Source: Mucilaginibacter_A sp050955045 (GTDB lineage: Bacteria > Bacteroidota > Bacteroidia > Sphingobacteriales > Sphingobacteriaceae). Taken from it: 64,000 bases of DNA. Under the pieces are notes generated by a model. The model ran no database searches, was not told the DNA's origin, and worked only from the letters and a program-made list of their open reading frames with translations. A program made the position numbers and the translations under genes. The DNA is taken from the NCBI GenBank assembly GCA_050955045.1, contig JBPBQV010000032.1, positions 1-64,000 of the forward strand. Reading direction: 5' to 3'. Positions 42,819 through 51,056 of the stretch are shown piece after piece. Position 1 is the stretch's first letter. The number at the start of each line of letters is the position of its first letter.

Positions 42819-44054
42819 ATGCTTAAAAAACTACTTCTCCTTACTGTTTTTATCAGCATAAATCTTACAATTTTTGCGCAGCATAAAAACCCAAAAAGCA
42901 AAACAGATTACTTTCCGCCAGCCGGAAGTTGGGCGCATCAAACGCCGCAGCAATTAGGTTTAAATGCAGATAGTTTACGTTCAGCTATTGCTTTTGCCAT
43001 CCAAAACGAAGCGAAAGAGCCACGAAACATGGAAATTTCACAAGCACTTTCTTTTGGCAAAGAACCTTTTGGCGAAGGGATTGGTCCGTTTGCAGAACGT
43101 GGCGATCCAACCGGAATCATCATTTATAAAGGAATGATTGTGGCTGAATGGGGCGATCCTTCGCGCGTGGACATGACGCACAGCGTAACCAAAAGCTTCC
43201 TCTCTACCGTTGTGGGTTTAGCTGTTGAAAAAGGTTTGATCAAAAGCGTGCAGGATTCGGTTTATAAATATGTGCCGCCGATAGAAGTTTATAATCCAAC
43301 CGAAATCAACCGCCGCGCAGAAGATTTAGGCAAACCGCAAATGCTGTATCCTTTCGCTTCTCCGCACAATAAAAAATTAACCTGGGACGTGATGCTGCGC
43401 CAAACCAGCGATTGGGAAGGCACACTTTGGGGCAAACCGGATTGGGCTGACCGTCCGCAAGGAAACTCCAGCGAATGGATTAATCGGAAAAGAAACGAGC
43501 CTGGAACGGTCTGGAAATACAATGACACACGCGTAAATGCTTTAGCCTTAGCAGCAACAAATGTTTGGCGACAACCGCTGCCAAAAGTTTTAAAACAATA
43601 TTTGATGGATCCGATTGGCGCATCAAACACCTGGCGCTGGTTTGGTTACCGCAATTCCTGGATTGTGCTGGACGGACAAGCGGTACAATCGGTAAGCGGC
43701 GGCGGACATTTTGGCGGCGGCATGTTTATCAACGCTTACGATATGGCTCGTTTTGGTTTGCTTACTTTGCACCGCGGCAACTGGAACGGCAAACAATTAA
43801 TTGCCGAAAGCTGGATAAAACAAGCGTTAACGCCAACTACAGCAAATACCGGTTATGGCTACATGAACTGGTTTTTAAACACCGATAAAAAAATGTTGCC
43901 CCATGCGCCGGCGTCAGCTTTTGTACATTTAGGAAATGGCAATAACATGATTTATGTTGATCCGGAGCACGATTTGTTAATGGTTGTCCGCTGGATTCAA
44001 ACCAAAGGAATGGACGGCACGGTTGCAAAAGTGCTTGCTTCTTTTAAGCGGTAA
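42819..44054 (+). CDS. Serine hydrolase, class C beta-lactamase/penicillin-binding-protein fold
   Basis: A 411-residue exported protein; the signal peptide ends near FAQH (residue 21). Nucleophile Ser122 with Lys125 in HSVTKSFLS is the SxxK motif. WKYNDTRVN provides the Tyr of the second motif, and HLGNGNN near the C-terminus stands where KTG/HxG occurs. This fold includes esterases, D-aminopeptidases and beta-lactamases; sequence alone does not choose, and true AmpC activity is unlikely to be the main role. It follows mazG by 36 bp. The signal peptide codons contain a dispersed-motif near copy (42840-42854). Confidence 0.88.
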   Translation: MLKKLLLLTVFISINLTIFAQHKNPKSKTDYFPPAGSWAHQTPQQLGLNADSLRSAIAFAIQNEAKEPRNMEISQALSFGKEPFGEGIGPFAERGDPTGIIIYKGMIVAEWGDPSRVDMTHSVTKSFLSTVVGLAVEKGLIKSVQDSVYKYVPPIEVYNPTEINRRAEDLGKPQMLYPFASPHNKKLTWDVMLRQTSDWEGTLWGKPDWADRPQGNSSEWINRKRNEPGTVWKYNDTRVNALALAATNVWRQPLPKVLKQYLMDPIGASNTWRWFGYRNSWIVLDGQAVQSVSGGGHFGGGMFINAYDMARFGLLTLHRGNWNGKQLIAESWIKQALTPTTANTGYGYMNWFLNTDKKMLPHAPASAFVHLGNGNNMIYVDPEHDLLMVVRWIQTKGMDGTVAKVLASFKR

Positions 44055-44098
44055 AATATCTGTAGCAAGACATTTCGTTTTTATACTATCTTTAGCTT

Positions 44099-44434
44099 AT
44101 GAACTTGAAAGAGTCAATACAAATAAAGTTGATAGAATTTTTAGCATTATGCAAATCTCATGATGTAAAAATCCTATACGCGTTCGGGTCATCTGTCAAT
44201 AATAATTTTGACGAAAAATATAGCGATATAGATTTACTCATTGAAATTGATTCTGAGGATCCAATTCAACGTGGAGAAAACCTAATAAACATATGGGATA
44301 AATTTGAAGATTTTTTTCAGAGAAAAGTTGATCTATTAACTACTGCATCCGTTAAAAATCCGATTCTCAGAAAAAGTATTGATTCTACGAAAATTTTGAT
44401 CTATGACGGAAAAGAGCAAAAAATATCTTTCTGA
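44099..44434 (+). CDS. mntA: MntA-type nucleotidyltransferase antitoxin
   Basis: A 111-residue minimal nucleotidyltransferase. The active-site signature is Gly30-Ser31, an 11-residue spacer, then Asp43-Ile-Asp45 (YSDIDLLIEI). In characterised MntA/HepT (type VII) systems this enzyme adds AMP residues to a tyrosine of the HEPN toxin and silences it. It precedes and overlaps the HepT gene by 32 bp. AT-rich like the toxin gene, consistent with acquisition by transfer. Confidence 0.9.
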   Translation: MNLKESIQIKLIEFLALCKSHDVKILYAFGSSVNNNFDEKYSDIDLLIEIDSEDPIQRGENLINIWDKFEDFFQRKVDLLTTASVKNPILRKSIDSTKILIYDGKEQKISF

Positions 44435-44747
44435 TATTTTGATGGCTATCACCTTGATTGAAGAGTTTACTGTTGACGTTAATGATTATAATACTTACAA
44501 TACTGATCGTAAAACTCAAAGTGCAGTAGAAAGACAATTAGCAATTGTTGGAGAAGCTTTGACGCAACTACGAAAATTTGAGCCAGATATCATTATTGAA
44601 AATGATAAACAAATTATTGGATTTAGAAACCGTTTAATTCATTCTTATGATAGTATTGATAATTCAATAGTTTGGGTAATCATTCAGCGCCATTTAAAAT
44701 TTTTGAAACAAGATATTTTACTTTTGATAAATAACCTTTCCTCGTAA
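44403..44747 (+). CDS. hepT: HepT-type HEPN ribonuclease toxin
   Basis: A 114-residue HEPN (DUF86) protein. The catalytic RX4HXY motif is Arg75-NRLI-His80-Ser-Tyr82; Tyr82 is the residue AMPylated in studied homologues. The conserved ERQLAIVGEAL helix is present. Its long overlap with the antitoxin gene ensures the antitoxin is translated first. Expected to cut RNA (tRNA in one characterised system) when free. Confidence 0.9.
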   Translation: MTEKSKKYLSDILMAITLIEEFTVDVNDYNTYNTDRKTQSAVERQLAIVGEALTQLRKFEPDIIIENDKQIIGFRNRLIHSYDSIDNSIVWVIIQRHLKFLKQDILLLINNLSS

Positions 44748-44807
44748 ATTGTTACCTAATCTCCGTGCGAAATTTAGCTGGTAACATACTTCAAATAATT
44801 TTGTATA

Positions 44808-45596
44808 ATGAAAATTGCCATTGCGTCGCCTCCAATTCCACAATCTCTAAATGACGGTTTAGATTGGCTTGAAAAATTAACCTCGAAGGCAGCAACAGCA
44901 AAAGCTGAAATTATCTGCTTCCCGGAATCGTATCTGCCAGGTTATCCGGGCATGCCTTATCCACTTGAAGACCGCGAAAAAGACCTGCTAAAAGAAGCAT
45001 TGCAGGTGGCGTGTAAAATTGCTTCGGCACAAAATATTGCTATAATTCTGCCGATGGACTGGTACAATGAAGGCAAACTTTTAAATGTAGCACAAGTAAT
45101 TTCTGCTGAAGGAAAAGTTTTGGGTTATCAAACTAAAAATCAGCTCGACCCAACAGAAGACGAAATTTGGACGGCTGGTAAAACACGTCGGTTATTTGAG
45201 GTAAACGGCCTAAAGTTTGGTATCACAATTTGCCACGAAGGTTTCCGCTACCCAGAATCTGTACGTTGGGCAGCGCAAAATGGTGCACATATTGTTTTTC
45301 ATCCTCATTTTTCCGGAAGTGATGAAGCAGGAACGGCATTGACGCAATTCTTTCATCCAAACAATCCTTATTATGAAAAAGCCATGATGATGCGAGCCTT
45401 GGAAAATACTATTTACTTCGCAAGTTCTAATTATGCTTCAAAATATACCGAATCTGCCAGTGCGGTTTTTGCTCCTAACGGAAAATGCTTAGTAAACGAA
45501 GCGTACGGAAAAGCAGATATTATTGTGGCTGATATTAACTTAGAACTGGCAACAGGGTTATTGGCCAAGAGATTTAAAAATGAGCTTTATTTATAA
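44808..45596 (+). CDS. Carbon-nitrogen hydrolase (nitrilase superfamily)
   Basis: A 262-residue cytosolic hydrolase with the full catalytic triad: Glu40 (CFPESYLPGYPG), Lys110 (YQTKNQLDPTEDE) and Cys142 (ITICHEGFRYPE). The family hydrolyses amides, carbamoyl compounds or nitriles; the substrate is not predictable here. No aminotransferase or synthetase partner adjoins it. It is followed by the his leader region. Confidence 0.9.
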   Translation: MKIAIASPPIPQSLNDGLDWLEKLTSKAATAKAEIICFPESYLPGYPGMPYPLEDREKDLLKEALQVACKIASAQNIAIILPMDWYNEGKLLNVAQVISAEGKVLGYQTKNQLDPTEDEIWTAGKTRRLFEVNGLKFGITICHEGFRYPESVRWAAQNGAHIVFHPHFSGSDEAGTALTQFFHPNNPYYEKAMMMRALENTIYFASSNYASKYTESASAVFAPNGKCLVNEAYGKADIIVADINLELATGLLAKRFKNELYL

Positions 45597-45666
45597 TTGT
45601 TAATTAAATATTTAATGCGAAAGCAGATATTAGGTTAATAAAAAACTAACTTTTTAACAAAATTTC

Positions 45667-45674
45667 TATATTTG
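45667..45674 (+). promoter_or_regulatory. -7 box of the his operon
   Basis: TATATTTG, an exact TAnnTTTG box, 33 bp before the leader peptide start. No TTG at the ideal -33 position. Confidence 0.6.
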
Positions 45675-45706
45675 CCTACCGTTTGTGATCAACCGGAAAA
45701 AACAAC

Positions 45707-45760
45707 ATGAAAAAATATTTCATACATCTGCATCTCCATCATCATTCAACCCAAGCTTGA
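45707..45760 (+). CDS. hisL: His operon leader peptide
   Basis: Seventeen codons reading MKKYFIHLHLHHHSTQA, with histidine at 7, 9, 11, 12 and 13. It lies between the promoter and hisG. Such a run strongly implies transcription attenuation sensed through His-tRNA supply. A T7 run follows at about 45787-45793, but only weak hairpins precede it, so the terminator is not well defined. Not homologous to enterobacterial HisL in sequence; the symbol is by analogy. Confidence 0.85.
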   Translation: MKKYFIHLHLHHHSTQA

Positions 45761-45813
45761 GCTGATTTTGCACGAAATATTAATTCTTTTTTTGTTACCC
45801 AACTTCCAATCCA

Positions 45814-46665
45814 TTGAAACCACTTAAAATAGCGATCCAGAAATCTGGCCGCCTCAACGAAAAGTCTGTCGAATTATTAAAAAACTGCGGATTATCTTTC
45901 GAAAATTATAAAAGTTCGCTTATTTCTCCGGTTTCCAATTTTCCACTGGAAATTCTGTTTTTGCGCGATGATGACATTCCGGAATACGTGCAGGACGGTA
46001 TTGCAGATCTGGGAATTGTTGGTGAAAACGTGATCATGGAAACCGAAGTGGAAGTAAGCTATCTGCAACGTTTGGGTTTCGGAAAATGCACGCTAAAAAT
46101 AGCATTGCCAAATAACAGCGAAGTAGAAGAATTAGCTCAGTTACAAGGAAAATCCATTGCAACCTCCTACCCTGTTATTTTAAATAAATTTCTGAAAGAA
46201 AATAATATTCAAGCAGATATCCGCACCATTTCCGGTTCGGTAGAAATCAGTCCGGGTTTGGGTTTGAGTGATGCCATTTTTGATATTGTTTCTACCGGAG
46301 GAACCTTGAAAAGCAATGGCTTAAAACCATTTGCCGATGTAATTTCTTCGGAAGCTGTTTTAATCGGACGGAAGGGCGAAGAAAACAATGAACACGTTTT
46401 GGAACTGATCCAGCGCATTCAATCCGTTTTGCGGGCCAAAGAAACCAAATATGTGGTTTTGAACGTGCCGGAACATTGCCTGACGAATATTTTAAAATTA
46501 TTGCCTGGCGTAAAAAGTCCAAGCGTAATTCCGCTGGCCGAAAGTGGTTGGGTGGCCGTTCATACGGTTATTCCGGAACGTGATTTCTGGAATAAAATCA
46601 GCGAACTGAAAGCAGCCGGCGCACAAGGAATTGTGGTGATGCCGATTGAAAAAATTATCCTGTAA
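45814..46665 (+). CDS. hisG: ATP phosphoribosyltransferase, long form
   Basis: A 283-residue first enzyme of histidine synthesis, joining ATP and PRPP. Seen: IAIQKSGRLNEKSVELLKNCGL at the N-terminus, LRDDDIPEYVQDGIADLGIVGENV, the PRPP loop DIVSTGGTLKSNGL, and a C-terminal ACT-like regulatory domain from about 210 typical of the hexameric long form, which needs no HisZ. The start codon is TTG, unusual but dictated by homology at residue 2 onward. First structural gene behind the leader. Confidence 0.95.
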   Translation: MKPLKIAIQKSGRLNEKSVELLKNCGLSFENYKSSLISPVSNFPLEILFLRDDDIPEYVQDGIADLGIVGENVIMETEVEVSYLQRLGFGKCTLKIALPNNSEVEELAQLQGKSIATSYPVILNKFLKENNIQADIRTISGSVEISPGLGLSDAIFDIVSTGGTLKSNGLKPFADVISSEAVLIGRKGEENNEHVLELIQRIQSVLRAKETKYVVLNVPEHCLTNILKLLPGVKSPSVIPLAESGWVAVHTVIPERDFWNKISELKAAGAQGIVVMPIEKIIL

Positions 46666-46678
46666 TACTGTTTTTATC
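46664..46678 (+). repeat. Dispersed motif, GT form
   Basis: AATACTGTTTTTATC, exact; starts inside the hisG stop codon. Confidence 0.8.
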
Positions 46679-46695
46679 GGCTTAAAATTCGAACG

Positions 46696-47985
46696 ATGCT
46701 AAAGGTTTATAATTACAACGAACTCAGCAAAACCGATTTGGAACAACTCACATTGCGCAACGCAGATGCAGGAAATGAGATTCGGGAAACAGTAGAAAGC
46801 ATTCTCGCGAACGTTAAACAAAATGGCGACCAGGCTTTGCAAGATTATGCTTTACAATTTGATAAAGTAAGTTTAGATGCTTTGTTTACGGATGAAAAAG
46901 AGCTAATCGAATTGGCCAAACAGGTTTCTGATGAACAAAAAGAGGCGATAAAAACAGCATATCAAAATATTTATAAATTCCATCAAACACAATTTCACAC
47001 CGAAGAAAAAGTAGAAACCATGCCCGGCGTAACCTGCTGGCGCGAATTGCGGCCGATTGAAAAAGTTGGTTTGTACATTCCTGGCGGCACAGCGGTTTTG
47101 CCAAGCACATTTTTGATGCTCGGTATTCCGGCAAAAATTGCAGGTTGCAAAGAAATCGTGGTCTGTTCTCCGCCACAAAAAGACGGAAAGATTAATCCAT
47201 ACATAGCTTTTGTTGCACAATTATTAGGCATCAAAAAGGTATTTTTGGTTGGAGGCGCACAAGCAGTTGCAGCGATGGCATACGGAACGGAAAGCATCCC
47301 AAAAGTGGACAAGATTTTTGGGCCTGGAAACCAGTATGTAACCAAAGCGAAAACCATTATTCAATCTACCACGGTTACGGCGATTGATATGCCGGCCGGT
47401 CCGTCAGAAGTTTTGATTATTGCGGATGAAAGTGCCAATCCGGTTTTTGTGGCTGCGGATTTACTGGCGCAGGCAGAACATGGCGTGGACAGTCAGTCAG
47501 TGCTCGTTTCAACTTCTCAAAAACTGATTGATGAAACTATTTTGGAACTGGAAAAACAATTGCCGGTTTTGTCACGAGCAGCCATTACCGAAAAAGCTAT
47601 AGCTAATTCATATGCTGTTTTTACCGGTAATTTATTGGAAGCGATGAACTTCAGCAATCAGTATGCACCGGAACATTTGATTCTGGCAACGGATAAGTGG
47701 CAGGAAATAATAGATCAGATCATTAATGCCGGTTCTGTTTTTCTCGGAAATTTAACGCCCGAAAGTGCTGGTGATTATGCTTCGGGAACGAATCATACTT
47801 TGCCGACAAGTGCTTATGCGCGTGCTTATTCTGGTGTATCTGTCGATTCTTTTGTAAAGAAGATTACGTTTCAACATTTAACTACACAAGGCATTCAAAA
47901 TATTGGAAAAACGGTAGAAATATTAGCCGAACTGGAAGGTTTGCAGGCACATAAAAATGCGGTAACGGTGCGGTTAAAGTATTAA
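46696..47985 (+). CDS. hisD: Histidinol dehydrogenase
   Basis: A 429-residue zinc enzyme for the last two oxidations from histidinol to histidine. Seen: YIPGGTAVLPSTFLM, VGGAQAVAAMAYGTESIPKVDKIFGPGN, DMPAGPSEVLIIADESA, LLAQAEHGVDSQS and the C-terminal YASGTNHTLPTSAYARAYSG with catalytic His. Contains two in-frame motif copies, 46947-46961 (14-bp core exact) and 47621-47635 (two mismatches). Confidence 0.97.
   Translation: MLKVYNYNELSKTDLEQLTLRNADAGNEIRETVESILANVKQNGDQALQDYALQFDKVSLDALFTDEKELIELAKQVSDEQKEAIKTAYQNIYKFHQTQFHTEEKVETMPGVTCWRELRPIEKVGLYIPGGTAVLPSTFLMLGIPAKIAGCKEIVVCSPPQKDGKINPYIAFVAQLLGIKKVFLVGGAQAVAAMAYGTESIPKVDKIFGPGNQYVTKAKTIIQSTTVTAIDMPAGPSEVLIIADESANPVFVAADLLAQAEHGVDSQSVLVSTSQKLIDETILELEKQLPVLSRAAITEKAIANSYAVFTGNLLEAMNFSNQYAPEHLILATDKWQEIIDQIINAGSVFLGNLTPESAGDYASGTNHTLPTSAYARAYSGVSVDSFVKKITFQHLTTQGIQNIGKTVEILAELEGLQAHKNAVTVRLKY
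46947..46961 (-). repeat. Dispersed motif, GT form, intragenic (hisD)
   Basis: GATAAAAACAGCATA: exact 14-bp core. Confidence 0.7.
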
Positions 47986-47992
47986 TTTTCGT

Positions 47993-48082
47993 TGTCATCT
48001 CGACTGTAAGGAGAGATCTTCATCGAACAAGAAAGAAGAATAGTAAGTTGAAAGAAGATTTCTCCTTACAGTCGAAATGACA
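47993..48082. repeat. REP-like palindromic element, family A, copy 3
   Basis: TGTCATCTCGACTGTAAGGA... pairs with ...TCCTTACAGTCGAAATGACA, continuing into GAGATCTTC arms. It sits inside the his operon between hisD and hisC. A shorter diverged unit with its own arms (GTCGAAACAAGATTCCTCC to AGAATGACA) follows at 48116-48150. Confidence 0.9.
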
Positions 48083-48186
48083 GAGCGAAAAATCTTAATC
48101 AAACAAAGCATAATAGTCGAAACAAGATTCCTCCTATTATTAGAATGACAGAACAACGTCAACTGAAAGGAGAAAAAAATATAAAA

Positions 48187-49233
48187 ATGAGTTTCAATCT
48201 TCAAAATCTCCTTCGGGAAAATATAAAAAACCTCACGCCCTATTCTTCTGCGCGGGATGAGTTTCAGGGCGAAGCCAGCATTTATCTGGATGCGAACGAA
48301 AATGCGTACGGTTCTCCGCTGGAAACCAATTACAACCGCTATCCGGATCCGCTTCAGTTTAAAGTCAAAACAAAAATTACCGCCATAAAAGGAGTACCGC
48401 CGCGCAATATTTTTTTAGGAAACGGCAGCGATGAAGCAATTGATATTTTGTTCCGAAGTTTCTGCCGGCCGGGAATTGATAATGTGATTTTGGTTTCGCC
48501 AACTTACGGCATGTATCAGGTTTCGGCTAATATTAATGATATTAAAGTTCAAAATATTCGGTTAACTACTGAATATCAGTTAAATCTGGAAGAAATTGCA
48601 GAAGCGATCAATTCAAATACCAAACTGATTTTTGTTTGTTCGCCCAATAATCCAACCGGAAATTCGATTAACCGTGAAGATGTGGAAACGCTACTGGCCA
48701 ATTTTGACGGAATTGTAGTGGTTGATGAAGCGTATATCAATTACAGTCGCCAGAAAAGTTTCATTCAGGAATTGACTGAATACGGTAATCTGGTAGTTTT
48801 ACAAACGCTTTCTAAAGCTTGGGGACTGGCTGGTTTGCGCATCGGGATGGCTTTTGCTTCCGAAGAAATTATTGAAGTTTTTAACCGCGTAAAACCGCCT
48901 TATAATGTGAATGAGGCTTCACAGAAACTTGCTTTACAGGCTTTGGATAACATCGATCAGGTGAATTCCTGGATCAAGGAAACGCTGCTCGAACGTGATA
49001 AATTAGTGCTGGGCCTGAAAAACTTTAGCTTTGTAATCGATATTTATCCTTCGGACGCCAATTTTATACTGGTAAAAACAGCATCGCCTAAAGAAATTTA
49101 TCAGTTTTTGGTAGAACGAGGAATCATCATACGAGACCGTTCTAAAGTAGAACTTTGCGAAGGCTGCTTGCGCATTACCGTTGGTACGCCACAGGAAAAC
49201 AGACAATTGTTATTGGTATTAGAAGGTTATTAA
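48187..49233 (+). CDS. hisC: Histidinol-phosphate aminotransferase
   Basis: About 348 residues, PLP aminotransferase converting imidazole-acetol phosphate to histidinol phosphate. Seen: YLDANENAYGSPLE, GNGSDEAIDILFR, CSPNNPTGNS, VVDEAYINY and the PLP lysine in TLSKAWGLAGLRIG. The ATG at 48187 is chosen because the in-frame extension to 48145 is encoded by the tail of a REP element. An intragenic motif near-copy lies at 49071-49085. Confidence 0.96.
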   Translation: MSFNLQNLLRENIKNLTPYSSARDEFQGEASIYLDANENAYGSPLETNYNRYPDPLQFKVKTKITAIKGVPPRNIFLGNGSDEAIDILFRSFCRPGIDNVILVSPTYGMYQVSANINDIKVQNIRLTTEYQLNLEEIAEAINSNTKLIFVCSPNNPTGNSINREDVETLLANFDGIVVVDEAYINYSRQKSFIQELTEYGNLVVLQTLSKAWGLAGLRIGMAFASEEIIEVFNRVKPPYNVNEASQKLALQALDNIDQVNSWIKETLLERDKLVLGLKNFSFVIDIYPSDANFILVKTASPKEIYQFLVERGIIIRDRSKVELCEGCLRITVGTPQENRQLLLVLEGY

Positions 49234-49236
49234 AGC

Positions 49237-50376
49237 ATGAAAAAACTCTTATTTATTGACCGCGACGGAACGCTGATTACAGAACCGGAAGACGAACAAA
49301 TTGATTCTTTTGCCAAGCTGGAATTTTATCCGCACATGCTGCAATATCTTCCAAAAATTGCCAAAGAACTTGATTTTGAACTGGTTATGGTAAGCAATCA
49401 GGATGGTTTGGGAACAGCTGGTTATCCGGAAGATACTTTTTGGCCGGTACAAAATTTCATTCTTCATACGCTTAAAAATGAAGGTGTAGCATTTTCGGAT
49501 GTTATTATTGACCGCACTTTTACAAAAGACAATGCGCCAACCCGGAAGCCGGGAACAGCTTTGCTCACCAAATATTTCGATAGAGACGAATACGATTTAA
49601 AAGGTTCTTTCGTGATTGGTGATCGTTTGAACGATGTAATCCTTGCAAAGAATCTGGGTGCAAAAGCTTTGTGGCTAAATAATCAAACCAATTTAGGCGG
49701 AAGTGAATTTTCAGGACAAAATCCGGAAGAACTGAAACCGGTTATTGCTCTGGAAACTGCGGATTGGGAAAAAATTTATGAGTTTTTGAAAGTTGGTCAG
49801 CGCGAAATCGAACATCGCCGACAAACCAAAGAAACTGATATTTTTATCAAACTAAACCTGGATGGAAAAGGTGAAGCTAAAGTTTCCACAGGCTTACATT
49901 TCTTTGATCACATGCTGGACCAGATTGCCAAACATGGCAGCATCGATCTGGAAATTGAAGCAAAAGGTGATTTACATATCGACGAACATCACACCATTGA
50001 AGATACCGGAATTGCTCTGGGCGAGGCTTTTGCACAAGTTTTAGGCGATAAAAAAGGCATCGGCCGTTATGGTTTTTTACTGCCGATGGACGATTGCCTG
50101 GCACAAGTTGCCATCGATTTTGGTGGCCGAAACTGGATTGTTTGGGATGCTGTTTTTAACCGGGAAAAAATCGGAGAAATGCCAACAGAAATGTTTTACC
50201 ATTTTTTTAAATCTTTTTCTGATGCGGCAAAATGCAACCTCAACATCAAAGCAGAAGGCGAAAACGAGCATCATAAAATAGAATCAATTTTTAAAGCTTT
50301 TGCCAAAGCGATCAAAATGGCGGTTAAACGTGATGTGAATAACATGGTTTTGCCGAGTACAAAAGGCGTTTTATAG
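49237..50376 (+). CDS. hisB: Bifunctional histidinol-phosphatase / imidazoleglycerol-phosphate dehydratase
   Basis: A 379-residue fusion. The N-terminal HAD phosphatase has LFIDRDGTLI (catalytic Asps 8 and 10) and GDRLNDVILAKNLGAK. The C-terminal dehydratase, from about residue 185, has TGLHFFDHMLDQIAKHG, DEHHTIEDTGIALGEAF and ENEHHKIESIFKAFAKAIK, the metal-binding histidine motifs. It starts 3 bp after hisC. The fusion is usual in Bacteroidota and enterics. Confidence 0.97.
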   Translation: MKKLLFIDRDGTLITEPEDEQIDSFAKLEFYPHMLQYLPKIAKELDFELVMVSNQDGLGTAGYPEDTFWPVQNFILHTLKNEGVAFSDVIIDRTFTKDNAPTRKPGTALLTKYFDRDEYDLKGSFVIGDRLNDVILAKNLGAKALWLNNQTNLGGSEFSGQNPEELKPVIALETADWEKIYEFLKVGQREIEHRRQTKETDIFIKLNLDGKGEAKVSTGLHFFDHMLDQIAKHGSIDLEIEAKGDLHIDEHHTIEDTGIALGEAFAQVLGDKKGIGRYGFLLPMDDCLAQVAIDFGGRNWIVWDAVFNREKIGEMPTEMFYHFFKSFSDAAKCNLNIKAEGENEHHKIESIFKAFAKAIKMAVKRDVNNMVLPSTKGVL

Positions 50377-50456
50377 GTATGAGGAGCGAGGTGTCAGGTG
50401 CGAGGATATAGCAATTGCCTCAAAAACCTGATACCTCGAACCTGATACCTCAAACC
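50376..50456. repeat. REP-like palindromic element, family B (hisB-hisH)
   Basis: Arms GGTATGAGGAGCGAGGTGTC / ACCTGATACCTCAAACC with internal GAGGTGTCAGGTGCGAGG and CCTGATACCTCGAACC blocks, each repeated about every 15 bp. It begins on the last base of the hisB stop and ends 9 bp before the hisH start. Confidence 0.8.
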
Positions 50457-50465
50457 AAAAAAACA

Positions 50466-51056
50466 ATGATTGGAATAATTCAATACGGAGCAGGGAACAT
50501 TTTTTCATTAACGGCAGCTCTTGATCGTTTGGGAATCGAGTACGGCATGATTTCGCAGGAAAGCGATTTTGAGCAATACGACCGTTATATTATTCCCGGT
50601 GTTGGTCATGCTGGTGCAGCTATGGAAAAACTGGAAAATACAGGTTTGGTTCCGATTATCCAGAAATTAACCAAACCTGTTTTGGGTGTTTGCGTTGGAA
50701 TGCAGCTGATTACGGCTTTTTCGGAAGAAGGAAATGCGGATTTGCTAAATATAGTTCCGGTAAAAACACTCAAATTTAAAGAAGATGCTGGCTTAAAAGT
50801 GCCGCATACCGGCTGGAACCAGGTTCATCCAAAAGAAATGGAAGACTTATTTAAAGATATTGATCCGAACGCTTATTTTTACTTTGTCCATTCTTATTTT
50901 ATTGAACACAATAATTTATATACTTTAGCATCAACACAATACGGTGTTCAGTTTTCTGCTGCTATCAAAAAAAATAATTTTTATGGCGTGCAGTTTCACC
51001 CTGAAAAATCAGGCGCAGCTGGCGAAACGCTATTAACCAATTTTGCCCATCTTTAA
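50466..51056 (+). CDS. hisH: Imidazole glycerol phosphate synthase, glutamine amidotransferase subunit
   Basis: About 196 residues, class I glutaminase that feeds ammonia to HisF. Seen: IIQYGAGNIFSLTAAL, oxyanion-strand VIPGVGHAGAAM-type sequence, nucleophile Cys in VLGVCVGMQLI, and the catalytic YGVQFHPEKSG. The ATG at 50466 is chosen; the 17-codon upstream extension is made of repeat DNA. Its stop overlaps the hisA start (TAATG). Confidence 0.96.
   Translation: MIGIIQYGAGNIFSLTAALDRLGIEYGMISQESDFEQYDRYIIPGVGHAGAAMEKLENTGLVPIIQKLTKPVLGVCVGMQLITAFSEEGNADLLNIVPVKTLKFKEDAGLKVPHTGWNQVHPKEMEDLFKDIDPNAYFYFVHSYFIEHNNLYTLASTQYGVQFSAAIKKNNFYGVQFHPEKSGAAGETLLTNFAHL

Noticed and set aside
42819..44054. 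Calling the serine hydrolase an AmpC beta-lactamase
   Set aside because: SxxK and Tyr motifs are shared with esterases and peptidases, and the KTG box is not clear.
48145..48186. An N-terminal extension of hisC
   Set aside because: The added 14 codons derive from the tail of a REP element and precede the family's normal start.
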